Source: Pseudomonas uvaldensis (lineage in GTDB: Bacteria; Pseudomonadota; Gammaproteobacteria; Pseudomonadales; Pseudomonadaceae). From it: 64,000 bases of DNA. The stretch spans positions 434,001-498,000 of the forward strand of contig NZ_JAIWKS010000005.1 in assembly GCF_021271205.1 (NCBI RefSeq), given 5' to 3'. Below, one piece after another: positions 1 through 8,713 of the stretch; position 1 is the first letter of the stretch, and each line of letters begins with the position of its first letter. Made by a program: the position numbers and the translations under genes. The notes beneath the pieces are model-generated. The model was not told the DNA's origin. It ran no database searches and saw nothing but the letters and a program-made list of their open reading frames with translations.

Positions 1-863
1 AGCTAGTGGAATTCCAGGCCAACCCGAGCCTGGGATTCGCGGCCAGTGACATCGAGCACGTGGAGTTTTTCGAAGAGCAGGGGCAGATGCGGGCACGCCT
101 GCGCTTGAATCTGCTCAGTCTGGTAGGAGCGGGCTCCCCGTTACCGGCGTTCTATGCTGAACAAGCCCTTCATGAGGACGAGCGAGGCAATCCGACCCGG
201 CACTTTCTCGACCTGTTCCATCATCGTCTCCAACGGCTGATGTTGCCGATCTGGCGCAAGTATCGCTACAGCGCCAGTTTTCGAAGCGGGGCTCGAGACG
301 GCTTTTCCGAACAATTGTTTGCCCTGGTCGGCCTGGGAGGGGAAGAGATCCGCAAGGCCACCCAACTGAACTGGAAACGGCTGCTGCCCTACCTGGGGCT
401 TTTGAGCCTACGGGCCCATTCGGCGGCACTGATCGAAGCTGTACTGCGCTACTACTTCAAGCACGCTCAGTTGAGCCTCGAACAATGCATCGAACGTCCG
501 GTGAAGATCCTTCCCGAGCAGCTCAATGGCCTGGGAACCATCAACTGCCTGTTGAGCGAAGACTTGGTACTGGGCGAACAGGTGCGCGACCGCAGCGGCA
601 AGTTCCGGATCCATATCCGGGAGCTGGGCTGGCAACGCTTCCACGACTTCCTGCCCATCGGTTCCGGATATCAGGCGCTCTGCGCGCTGGTGCGTTTCAC
701 CCTGCCGGCCCCTCTCGACTACGACATACGCCTGGTCCTGCGCCCACAGGAAATACGCGAATTACGCATTGGTAAACGGAACAACTGCCACCTGGGTTGG
801 ACCAGTTGGCTGGGCCAGGCAAGCGTCGACGGGGTCGTGACCCTGGGCAGCAAAAATCATTAG
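1..863 (+). CDS. tssG: TssG baseplate protein, 5'-truncated by window edge (H2-like T6SS)
   Basis: T6SS baseplate wedge subunit that works with TssE, TssF and TssK in the cytoplasm. The reading frame is already open at the first bases, so the GTG at position 6 is not the real start; about 50 N-terminal residues probably lie upstream. The visible part shows the family pattern: N-P-S-L-G-F near the left edge, the R-H-F-L-D-L-F-H-H-R segment, and a C-terminus ending in a G-W-T-S-W-L-G-like motif, as in the second TssG at 51.5 kb (F-N-T-W-L-G). It is followed 11 bases later by tssH. The order tssG-tssH-sigma-54 activator is that of the P. aeruginosa H2 cluster. Confidence 0.9.
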   Translation, partial: LVEFQANPSLGFAASDIEHVEFFEEQGQMRARLRLNLLSLVGAGSPLPAFYAEQALHEDERGNPTRHFLDLFHHRLQRLMLPIWRKYRYSASFRSGARDGFSEQLFALVGLGGEEIRKATQLNWKRLLPYLGLLSLRAHSAALIEAVLRYYFKHAQLSLEQCIERPVKILPEQLNGLGTINCLLSEDLVLGEQVRDRSGKFRIHIRELGWQRFHDFLPIGSGYQALCALVRFTLPAPLDYDIRLVLRPQEIRELRIGKRNNCHLGWTSWLGQASVDGVVTLGSKNH

Positions 864-874
864 GGATAGATGAG

Positions 875-3460
875 ATGACCAACGTAGACCTCCAGCAACT
901 CATCCAGGCGCTGGACGCCGATACGAAAACCGACCTGGAACGCTCGGCAGAACAGTGCGTGGCCCGCGGAGCAGACAAGGTCTTGGTGGAAGATTTGTTG
1001 CTGGGCCTGCTGCAGCGACCGCAAGGGCTGCTCGCGCGTGCCTTGCAGGATGCTCGGATAGATCCAGACCAATTGAGCGCGATTCTACGACCAAAAGCTG
1101 AATCCCATGCCTCGCGCAATCCAGTCTTTGCGCCTGAACTGGTGCAATGGCTACAGGACGCGTTACGGGTGGCTCATCTCGAACTGAGTCAGCACGAGAT
1201 CGGAGAAGCGGCCCTGATCCTGGCATTGCTGTGCAACCCTGTCCGCCACGCAGGCACGCCTTATCACACGCTTCTCACCCGATTGAATATCGACCGACTG
1301 AAAGGGTTCGTCCTGTCACGACAGGATCAACCAGTCGCCGTCCCGTCCATGCCACCGCATGACTCCCTACTGGAGCGTTTTACCCACAACCTGACCCAAC
1401 AGGCCCGTGAAGGACAGCTTGATCCGGTGCTTTGCCGGGACGGCGAGATCGGGCAAATGATCGATATCCTGGTGCGTCGCCGCAAAAACAACCCGATCGC
1501 GGTGGGCGAAGCCGGGGTGGGCAAGACAGCCATCGTCGAAGGCCTGGCGTTGCGTATAGCGGCGGGAGAAGTGCCACCGGCGCTTGAGGGCGTCGAGCTG
1601 CTTTCGCTGGATATGGGCCTGTTGCAGGCCGGTGCCAGTATCAAGGGCGAATTCGAGCGGCGCCTCAAAGGTGTAATCGACGGGGTCAAGGCGTCCTCCC
1701 AATCCATCGTCCTGTTCATCGATGAAGCCCACACGCTGATCGGCGCAGGCAACAACGCCGGCGGCTCCGACGCAGCCAACCTGCTCAAGCCGGCCCTGGC
1801 CCGAGGCGAGCTTCGCACCATCGCCGCCACCACCTGGAGCGAGTACAAGAAATACTTCGAGAAGGACCCGGCCCTGGCCCGTCGTTTCCAGCCCGTGCAG
1901 TTGCACGAGCCGAGCGTCAGTGAAGCAGTCACCATCCTGCGTGGTCTGGCCCGGATCTATGAAAGCAGCCATGGCATCTATCTGCGAGACGACGCCGTAG
2001 TCACAGCAGCCCAACTGTCGGCACGCTACCTGACCGGGCGTCAACTGCCAGACAAGGCGGTTGATGTACTCGATACCGCGTGCGCCCGTGTGCGCATCAG
2101 CCTGGCCACCGCGCCGCAACGTCTTCAGCGACTGCGTGGCAACCTGGCCGAAGGCGAGCGCCAGCGCCAGGCGTTACGTCGTGATGCCGAGGCCGGCCTG
2201 TCGATCGATCTTCAGGAACTGGAGGCGCTGGATGCGCGGCTGGACACCACCGAACAAGAGCTCCAGACAGCAGAAGCCCGCTGGACAGAGCAGCGAATCC
2301 TTGCCGAACGCCTGTTGTCGCTCCGCCAGCAGTTGGCCGAGGCGCGGAAAACAGCGACCGATCAAGACCTGAACGTCGAGATTTTGCAATCGGCGCTGCA
2401 CGAAACCCTGGGAGCCCTGACAAACGCACAAGCTCAGGAGCGCCTGGTCAGCTTCGAAGTCTGCCCACGACTGGTGGCCGAAGTGGTCAGTGCCTGGACC
2501 GGCGTACCGCTGGCGCAACTGGCACGGGAGCACAACGCAAGCATTGCGGACTTCGCCACCGACTTGCGCGCCCGAATCCGCGGACAAGAACAAGCCATAC
2601 AGGCCCTCGACCGAGCAATGCGTGCCGCGGCCGCAGGACTCAACAAACCTGACGCCCCGGCAGGTGTCTTCCTGCTGGTAGGACCGAGCGGCACCGGCAA
2701 GACTGAAACGGCGCGGGCCCTCGCCGACCTGCTGTATGGCGGCGAGCGCTTCATCACCACCTTGAACATGGCTGAGTTTCAGGACAAACACACGATCTCC
2801 CGACTGATCGGCGCACCGCCAGGCTACGTTGGTTATGGCGAGGGCGGCATGCTCACCGAAGCCGTGCGGCAAAAGCCCTATTCGGTGGTGCTGCTCGATG
2901 AAGTGGAAAAAGCCGATCCGGAGGTTCTGAACCTGTTCTATCAGATATTCGACAAAGGTCTGGCCAACGACGGGGAAGGACGCGAAATAGATTTTCGCAA
3001 CACGCTGATTCTGATGACATCGAACCTGGGGAGCGAGCGCATCAGCGAACTGTGTGAAAACGGCACGCAACCCAGTGCCGAGCATCTGGAAGAAATGATT
3101 CGCCCTCTGCTGGCCAGACATTTCAAGCCGGCGCTGCTGGCACGCATGCGCGTGGTGCCGTATTACCCGGTAAGCGGTCCGGTGCTGCACGAACTGGTGG
3201 AAATGAAGCTCGGTTGCCTGGGCGAACGCCTGCAATCGCGCCGCATGAGCTTCAGTTATTGCGAACGCCTGGTTGGGCACCTGGCAGAGCGGTGTACCCA
3301 TAGTGACAGTGGTGCGCGGCTGGTCGACCAGTTGCTCGAGCGACACCTGATGCCGCTCGTGGCGGACCGCGTGCTCGCAGCCATGGCAATCGGCGAACGG
3401 TTGCGACATGTACACGCCACCCTCGATAACAACGCCCGCATCGCCTGCGAGTTCACCTGA
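875..3460 (+). CDS. tssH: TssH/ClpV AAA+ unfoldase (H2-like T6SS)
   Basis: Class B Clp ATPase that disassembles the contracted TssB-TssC sheath so that it can be reused. The protein has 861 residues with an N-terminal Clp_N region, a first Walker A (GEAGVGKTA), a coiled middle domain, a second Walker A (GPSGTGKTE) and the G-A-P-P-G-Y-V-G-Y pore-loop region of ClpB/ClpV proteins. The ATG at 875 is chosen because the protein then starts next to the Clp_N-like helix and just after the tssG stop. The open frame extends farther upstream, but only inside tssG. The sigma-54 activator gene follows after 2 bases. Confidence 0.95.
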   Translation: MTNVDLQQLIQALDADTKTDLERSAEQCVARGADKVLVEDLLLGLLQRPQGLLARALQDARIDPDQLSAILRPKAESHASRNPVFAPELVQWLQDALRVAHLELSQHEIGEAALILALLCNPVRHAGTPYHTLLTRLNIDRLKGFVLSRQDQPVAVPSMPPHDSLLERFTHNLTQQAREGQLDPVLCRDGEIGQMIDILVRRRKNNPIAVGEAGVGKTAIVEGLALRIAAGEVPPALEGVELLSLDMGLLQAGASIKGEFERRLKGVIDGVKASSQSIVLFIDEAHTLIGAGNNAGGSDAANLLKPALARGELRTIAATTWSEYKKYFEKDPALARRFQPVQLHEPSVSEAVTILRGLARIYESSHGIYLRDDAVVTAAQLSARYLTGRQLPDKAVDVLDTACARVRISLATAPQRLQRLRGNLAEGERQRQALRRDAEAGLSIDLQELEALDARLDTTEQELQTAEARWTEQRILAERLLSLRQQLAEARKTATDQDLNVEILQSALHETLGALTNAQAQERLVSFEVCPRLVAEVVSAWTGVPLAQLAREHNASIADFATDLRARIRGQEQAIQALDRAMRAAAAGLNKPDAPAGVFLLVGPSGTGKTETARALADLLYGGERFITTLNMAEFQDKHTISRLIGAPPGYVGYGEGGMLTEAVRQKPYSVVLLDEVEKADPEVLNLFYQIFDKGLANDGEGREIDFRNTLILMTSNLGSERISELCENGTQPSAEHLEEMIRPLLARHFKPALLARMRVVPYYPVSGPVLHELVEMKLGCLGERLQSRRMSFSYCERLVGHLAERCTHSDSGARLVDQLLERHLMPLVADRVLAAMAIGERLRHVHATLDNNARIACEFT

Positions 3461-3462
3461 GA

Positions 3463-4989
3463 ATGGCCGCGATATTCGAGCAGATTTCTCAACCGTTGGC
3501 CTACGCCGAAGCCCTGTTGGCACAATTTGCAAGGCTCTCACGGGTGACAGATGCAGCGGCGTTGCTGGGGGAGTTTGTCAAGGGAGTGACGCAGCTCAGC
3601 GGTTGCGAGCTGGCGCAGTTGTACCTGCTCGATGCAACCCACACCCACTTGGAAATGCATACCGAATGCCTGGAAGGCCAATTGCTGTTCCGTGACCGGA
3701 CCCGGTTGCCTTCCGATTACAACGGCGAACACCTGCTGCAATTCGCGCTGGGCCAGAATCGGGTGGTGCACCTCGACATGCTGAGTACAAGCCTGCACGA
3801 AACGGCCTTTCTGCCCACTCGGGCCACACCGTGGCAGTCGCTGCTCTGCGTGCCGCTCGCCAATGTGCAGGGTACGGTGGAAGGCCTGTTGCTCTGCGCC
3901 AGTGGCAGGCACATCGAGCTGCATGGATTGGCAACCTCTCTGGGTCAACTCGCAACCTTTGCGCTCAACCAAGTGCATTTGCTGCACCGCCCGCGCCATT
4001 CGGCCGACACAGCCCGCTGCGTCACCAGACACCTGCCCAGCCCCAACGGCTACGGCCTGATTGGCAAAAGCGCAGCGATGCGCCAGACCTGCGCCTTGAT
4101 CAGCAAGGTGCTGCACAGCCCTTACACCGTCCTGCTGTGCGGCGAGACGGGCACGGGAAAGGAAGTGGTAGCACGGGCCATTCATGACAGCGGACCGCGG
4201 CGAACCAGGGCATTTATCGTGCAGAACTGCGCGGCGGTCCCTGAGAATCTGCTTGAAAGCGAGCTGTTCGGTTATCGCAAGGGCGCGTTCACCGGAGCCG
4301 ACCGGGCTCGCCCCGGGCTGTTCGATGCAGCGGATGGCGGCACGCTGCTGCTCGATGAAATCGGCGACATGCCGTTGTCCCTTCAGGCCAAACTGCTGCG
4401 GGTTTTGCAGGAAGGTGAAATCCGTCCACTGGGGTCCAACGACACCCACAAGATCGACGTGCGCATCATTGCCGCCACTCACCGTGACCTGAAGCAGCTG
4501 GTGGAACACGGCAAGTTCCGCGAAGACCTGTATTACCGCCTCGCACAGTTTCCGATCCAACTTCCGGCGCTTCGTCAACGCGAAGGAGACATCACCGAAT
4601 TGGCGCGGCATTTTGCCGACAAGGCTTGCCGCTTCTTGCAACTTGACCCCGTGCATTGGTCCGATGCCGCCCTCGACCATCTGGCCGCCTACGGTTTCCC
4701 CGGCAACGTCCGCGAACTCAAAGGCGTCGTGGAACGGGCGGTGTTGTTGTGCGAGGACGGCGAGCTGCTGGTCGAGCATTTTGCGTTGCACATCGAGCCC
4801 CTGCCCGATCGCAACCGCCTCAACCTGCGCGAGCGTCTGGAGCAGATCGAACGTAGCCTGCTGATCGATTGCCTGCGCAAGAACGCTGGTAACCAGACAC
4901 TTGCCGCCCGTGAACTCGGCCTACCACGTCGCACCCTGCTCTATCGTCTCGGGCGCCTGAAGATTCGTCCGAGGGACTTCGATGACTGA
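3463..4989 (+). CDS. sfa2: Sigma-54-dependent transcriptional activator (Sfa2-like)
   Basis: Enhancer-binding protein of 508 residues: a GAF-like sensor (about residues 20-170), an AAA+ domain with Walker A GETGTGKE, the sigma-54-contacting GAFTGA loop and a G-G-T-L-L-L-D-E-I-G Walker B region, and a C-terminal Fis-type helix-turn-helix (Q-T-L-A-A-R-E-L-G-L-P-R-R-T-L). It lies inside the T6SS operon, as PA1663/Sfa2 does in P. aeruginosa, so it probably controls RpoN-dependent T6SS genes. No response-regulator receiver domain is present; activation would be by a ligand of the GAF domain or constitutive. Its targets cannot be read from this window. Confidence 0.93.
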   Translation: MAAIFEQISQPLAYAEALLAQFARLSRVTDAAALLGEFVKGVTQLSGCELAQLYLLDATHTHLEMHTECLEGQLLFRDRTRLPSDYNGEHLLQFALGQNRVVHLDMLSTSLHETAFLPTRATPWQSLLCVPLANVQGTVEGLLLCASGRHIELHGLATSLGQLATFALNQVHLLHRPRHSADTARCVTRHLPSPNGYGLIGKSAAMRQTCALISKVLHSPYTVLLCGETGTGKEVVARAIHDSGPRRTRAFIVQNCAAVPENLLESELFGYRKGAFTGADRARPGLFDAADGGTLLLDEIGDMPLSLQAKLLRVLQEGEIRPLGSNDTHKIDVRIIAATHRDLKQLVEHGKFREDLYYRLAQFPIQLPALRQREGDITELARHFADKACRFLQLDPVHWSDAALDHLAAYGFPGNVRELKGVVERAVLLCEDGELLVEHFALHIEPLPDRNRLNLRERLEQIERSLLIDCLRKNAGNQTLAARELGLPRRTLLYRLGRLKIRPRDFDD

Positions 4990-5038
4990 TCCCTTGCCCC
5001 CCTCAGCGCCCCACTTTTCAACCCCTGGAGACCTTCTG

Positions 5039-5179
5039 ATGCCTGGCTTTTCCTGGCAAATCGTGCTGCTGACCTTCGTCGTGTCATTCGGCCTCTGCGG
5101 CTGCGGCGGCAACTACAAAATCAACGACAACGATTACCGGCCTCTGGGCGATCCCCAGGCGATCAATCGCGGTAAATGA
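5039..5179 (+). CDS. Small T6SS-associated lipoprotein (OrfX-like)
   Basis: A 46-residue predicted lipoprotein. After a basic-poor start and a hydrophobic stretch (residues 6-18) comes the lipobox L-C-G-C, leaving a mature chain of about 26 residues (C-G-G-N-Y-K-I-N-D-N-D-Y-R...). The ATG at 5039 is preferred over an upstream in-frame ATG at 4982 because GGAG at 5027-5030 sits 8 bases before it and the signal peptide then begins at once. The gene occupies the place of PA1664 (OrfX) between sfa2 and fha2. Its function is unknown; an outer-membrane role next to TssJ is inference from the lipobox. Confidence 0.75.
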   Translation: MPGFSWQIVLLTFVVSFGLCGCGGNYKINDNDYRPLGDPQAINRGK

Positions 5180-5194
5180 CTGCAAGGAGTATCG

Positions 5195-5998
5195 ATGGAA
5201 CTGGTTCTTGAAGTACTGAACGCCAGGCAATTCATTGCAGCACCGCTGTGTCGCAAGCGATTCGGACCGGCGGGCGGCGTGCTGGGGCGGGGCGAGGGGT
5301 GTGACTGGGTCATCCCCGACCGCCAGCGCCTGCTTTCGAAGCGCCACGCGCAGATCAGCACACGCGAAAATGCATTCTTCCTGACCGACACCAGCGGCAA
5401 CGGCGTGTGCCATCGCGACAGCGGGGCGCGCCTGCCCAAAGGCGAGCCAGTGCGTATCCAGGACGGAGATGTCTATCTCATGGGCGATTTCGAGATCCTG
5501 GCGCGACTGGTATCCGGCCGTTCGAACACCATTGAAGCGGGCCGGCCATTGTCGACAGGCACCTTGATTCCCGACGATGCCTTTTTGCATCTCGACCCAC
5601 TGAAGATGCTGGATCAGGAGGCCCGTGGATATGCACACACAGACGATCTGATAAATCCCACAGCCATGCCGGCAAGGCACTGTGAATGGTCAGATTCTGC
5701 ATCTATCGACAGGGAAAACCTGCTGTTGCCCGAACTGGTGGAAGCCCCAGACGAGGCGATGCCAGGGCCTTTACCACTAGACGCTGCGTTCGATCATCCA
5801 GCCGATGAGTTCTGGGAGCGCTTCGGCATCGCGTTGGGCATGGACCTTGGAAACCTGGACAACAAAGCCCGCGAGACCCTGGCAATCGACGCGGCGCGAT
5901 TAATCGGGAAAAGCCTGCGGCTGGGCCACGACTTTACAGAGGCCTACGACGAGCAGGTTCGCTCGATTTCCGTCCGGCACTCCGACCACCATGGATGA
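5195..5998 (+). CDS. fha2: FHA-domain T6SS protein (Fha2/TagH-like)
   Basis: Cytoplasmic scaffold of 267 residues with an N-terminal forkhead-associated domain. The G-R-G-E-G-C-D-W-V-I-P-D strand, the S-K-R-H-A-Q-I segment and the S-G-N-G-V pattern near residues 30-75 are typical phosphothreonine-binding loops. The C-terminal half resembles the helical tail of TagH proteins. Its partner is probably the kinase at 12879, which closes the operon. The stop overlaps the start of tssJ by 4 bases, so the two are probably translationally coupled. It is about half the length of the Fha of the second cluster (498 residues) because it lacks the proline-rich middle. Confidence 0.9.
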   Translation: MELVLEVLNARQFIAAPLCRKRFGPAGGVLGRGEGCDWVIPDRQRLLSKRHAQISTRENAFFLTDTSGNGVCHRDSGARLPKGEPVRIQDGDVYLMGDFEILARLVSGRSNTIEAGRPLSTGTLIPDDAFLHLDPLKMLDQEARGYAHTDDLINPTAMPARHCEWSDSASIDRENLLLPELVEAPDEAMPGPLPLDAAFDHPADEFWERFGIALGMDLGNLDNKARETLAIDAARLIGKSLRLGHDFTEAYDEQVRSISVRHSDHHG

Positions 5999-6507
5999 CT
6001 CTCATGTTTCACTGCACCCAGTTTTTCCCCAAAACCCTGATGGCGCTTGCTTCACCGCTCATACTGGCCAGTTGTGCCGCGCTGTCTCCCTTCTCAACGA
6101 TGACCAAGCTCGACCTGACACTGACGGCCAGCGACCAACTCAACCCAGACCTCAATGGGCGCCCATCGCCTGTGGTGTTGCGGATGTTTGAGCTCAAACA
6201 TCCGGTAGCGTTCGAGAATGCCGACTTCTTCAGTCTCTATGAACGCCCCAGGGAAACCCTGTCGCCAGACCTGATCGCCAGCGAAGAACTGGAACTTCGC
6301 CCAGGTGAAACCGTTGTACTCAAGCTCGATATCGCGGGGGGCGGTCGTTACGTCGGCCTACTCGCCGCCTACCGCGATCTGCCCCATGCCCAATGGCGCT
6401 ACACACTACCAGTCGCCCCGGCGCACATCACTGAAGCCAGTCTTATTCTCGACCAGGACGGGATCACCCCTGCCATCGAACGGTTGGCTGGGGTAAATGC
6501 CCGATGA
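5995..6507 (+). CDS. tssJ: TssJ outer-membrane lipoprotein
   Basis: Lipoprotein of the T6SS membrane complex; TssJ sits on the inner face of the outer membrane and binds the periplasmic end of TssM. The protein has 170 residues, with a hydrophobic signal segment ending in the lipobox L-A-S-C near residue 27. The mature part shows the TssJ beta-sandwich pattern, including L-T-A-S-D-Q-L-N-P-D, the P-V-V-L-R-M-F-E-L-K strand and the A-Y-R-D-L loop. It overlaps fha2 at its start and tssK at its end by 4 bases each. Confidence 0.93.
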   Translation: MTLMFHCTQFFPKTLMALASPLILASCAALSPFSTMTKLDLTLTASDQLNPDLNGRPSPVVLRMFELKHPVAFENADFFSLYERPRETLSPDLIASEELELRPGETVVLKLDIAGGGRYVGLLAAYRDLPHAQWRYTLPVAPAHITEASLILDQDGITPAIERLAGVNAR

Positions 6508-7832
6508 GTCACGACAAGGTCATCTGGCAGGAGGGCATGCTGCTGCGGCCTCAGCATTTGCAGCACAACGATCGATACATCGATCATCAGTTGAAATTCC
6601 GGACCCGCTTCCTGGCATGTTACGCCTGGGGATTCCTGGCGCTGGACATCGATGCCCAATTTCTCAATATGGGCCAGGTAGTGGTCAGCCGGGCCTCGGG
6701 CGTCCTGCCGGATGGCAGCCTTTTCGAGTTGAGCAGCACCGCCGACCCCCTGGCCCTGGCAGTCCCCTCCAATACCCGCAACGCCTCTATCTATCTCGCA
6801 CTGCCGTTGTTGACCGGGAACCACATCGAGTCCCGTCGCCCGGAGCAATCCGACGTGCTGGCACGGTATACCACCTATGAAACACAGGTGGTGGACTCCA
6901 ACGCAGTCCATGCTTCCAGCAGCCAGATCAGCTGTGGTCGTCCGGACCTGCGCCTGTTGCTGGGCGAGCAGCAGAGCGACCAGGCATTCGTGAAACTCAA
7001 GCTCTGCGAAGTGCTCGACGCCACTTCCGACGGTGTAATCCGACTGGATCCCGACTTTGTCCCGACCTTCATCCAGGCCGGCTCATCCAACTACTTGCTG
7101 TCGTGCCTCAAGGAGGTCATCGGCATGCTGGCGCACCGGGGCAACAGCCTTGCCGAGCGGATTCGCGCCCATGGCAGCGCCGGCGGGACGCAAGTCGGCG
7201 ACTTCATGATGCTGCAATTGATCAACCGCACCGAGCTGGTGTTGCGCCATGACCTGGACCTGGAACAACTGCATCCCGAAAGGCTATATCGCACGCTGCT
7301 GGCCCTGCTGGGCGAGCTGGCGACATTCGCCAGTGAGAAACGACCGGCGTTCAGTCACCCCTACCGCCACAACGACCAGGGTGGCTGTTTTCGCAACCTG
7401 ATGCAGGCAATCCGTCAAATGCTCTCGATGGTACTCGAGCAACATGCTATCGAACTGCCGTTGCAGGCGCGCCAATACGGAATCAGGGTCTCGCCGATTA
7501 CCGATCCGTCACTGATGGACTCGGCTTCGTTCGTACTGGCAGCCAGTGCCCAGTGCGACGGAGAAGTACTGCGCCGACGCTTGCCGTCACAACTCAAGGT
7601 CGCTCCGGTGGAACAGATCCGCCAGTGGGTGAATCTGCACTTGCCGGGTATCAGGATCAGACCCTTGCCCGTGGCGCCACGGCAGATCGCATTTCATGCC
7701 AACAAAGCCTATTTCATCCTCGAACTCACTCCCGAAAACCTGGCCCGACTCAAGCGTTCCGCAGGTTTCGCATTCCATGTTTCTGGAGACTTCACCGAGC
7801 TTGAGCTGAACTTCTGGGCCATCAGGAACTGA
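6504..7832 (+). CDS. tssK: TssK baseplate-membrane complex connector
   Basis: Trimeric adaptor that links the baseplate wedges to TssL and TssM. It has 442 residues, the usual length, and starts with the family signature V-I-W-Q-E-G-M-L-L-R-P-Q-H-L-Q. The C-terminus ends F-H-V-S-G-D-F-T-E-L-E-L-N-F-W-A-I, closely matching the TssK at 40560-41894 (F-H-I-A-G-Q-F-P-G-L-N-L-A-F-W-A-I). The ATG overlaps the tssJ stop, and tssL follows after 4 bases. Confidence 0.95.
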   Translation: MSHDKVIWQEGMLLRPQHLQHNDRYIDHQLKFRTRFLACYAWGFLALDIDAQFLNMGQVVVSRASGVLPDGSLFELSSTADPLALAVPSNTRNASIYLALPLLTGNHIESRRPEQSDVLARYTTYETQVVDSNAVHASSSQISCGRPDLRLLLGEQQSDQAFVKLKLCEVLDATSDGVIRLDPDFVPTFIQAGSSNYLLSCLKEVIGMLAHRGNSLAERIRAHGSAGGTQVGDFMMLQLINRTELVLRHDLDLEQLHPERLYRTLLALLGELATFASEKRPAFSHPYRHNDQGGCFRNLMQAIRQMLSMVLEQHAIELPLQARQYGIRVSPITDPSLMDSASFVLAASAQCDGEVLRRRLPSQLKVAPVEQIRQWVNLHLPGIRIRPLPVAPRQIAFHANKAYFILELTPENLARLKRSAGFAFHVSGDFTELELNFWAIRN

Positions 7833-7836
7833 CGAA

Positions 7837-8700
7837 ATGAATAAGGAATATCCCCAGGACGAAACCACCGTCCTGCTCGACCATCACGGACAACGCCCCG
7901 CTTCGCAGCCCCTGACCGACGCGACCATGCCGCCGCGGATTGAGCAGTTGCAAGCGCGCATGGTCTACGCCGCGCATCTGCCACCAACGCAGGCGCCCAG
8001 CGTGAGCATCAATCCATTGGTTGCGGCAGCCTCAGGGTTGCTATCGCAAATGGTGCGTCTCAAGCAGAGCCGTGATCGTCAGGACTTGCAAACCCTCAAG
8101 CGAGAATTGACCTGGGATCTGGAGCAATTCGAAGCCCGTGCTTCGCACCAGGGTGTGGAGAACAGTCAACTGATCGCTGCACGCTACGTCCTTTGCACAG
8201 TCCTTGATGAAGCAGTGGTCACCACGTCATGGGGGCACGGGAGCGGCTGGTCGCAAATGAGCCTGCTCAGCACCTTCCACAACGAAACCTTCGGCGGCGA
8301 GAAGGTATTCCAGCTCATCGATCGCTTGTCGAAAGATCCCGTCAAGCACTTGCCGATGCTCGAATTGCTTTACCTGTGCCTGTCCCTCGGTTTCGAAGGC
8401 AAATACCGGATCCAGGTACGCGGGGTACTGGAACTCGAAGACATCCGCAACACCCTCTACAGACAGATCCGGCAGGTCCGCGGTGAAGTGCCTCGCGAGC
8501 TCTCGCCTCACTGGGAAGGCCTCGAAGGTGAACGTCGCCCCCCGATACGCATTGTTCCGGCCTGGACGGTGGCGATCATTACGATGGTCTGCCTGGCCGT
8601 GATGTATTCGAGCTTTGCCTGGGTGCTGGGTGAGCACCGCGAAAGTGTACTGCAACGTTATCAACCGCTGGAGTCGGCCACCGCTCAGCCGCTGCCTTGA
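7837..8700 (+). CDS. tssL: TssL (DotU/IcmH) inner-membrane protein, short form
   Basis: Inner-membrane component that joins TssK to TssM. At 287 residues it has the cytoplasmic DotU domain, seen in L-C-T-V-L-D-E-A-V, the T-F-H-N-E-T-F-G-G-E-K-V-F motif and L-Y-L-C-L-S-L-G-F-E-G-K-Y-R. A single transmembrane helix lies near residues 243-266. Unlike the TssL of the second cluster it has no C-terminal OmpA/peptidoglycan-binding domain, so this system must anchor to peptidoglycan in another way or not at all. Confidence 0.94.
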   Translation: MNKEYPQDETTVLLDHHGQRPASQPLTDATMPPRIEQLQARMVYAAHLPPTQAPSVSINPLVAAASGLLSQMVRLKQSRDRQDLQTLKRELTWDLEQFEARASHQGVENSQLIAARYVLCTVLDEAVVTTSWGHGSGWSQMSLLSTFHNETFGGEKVFQLIDRLSKDPVKHLPMLELLYLCLSLGFEGKYRIQVRGVLELEDIRNTLYRQIRQVRGEVPRELSPHWEGLEGERRPPIRIVPAWTVAIITMVCLAVMYSSFAWVLGEHRESVLQRYQPLESATAQPLP

Positions 8701-8713
8701 ACAGGGATGTGTC

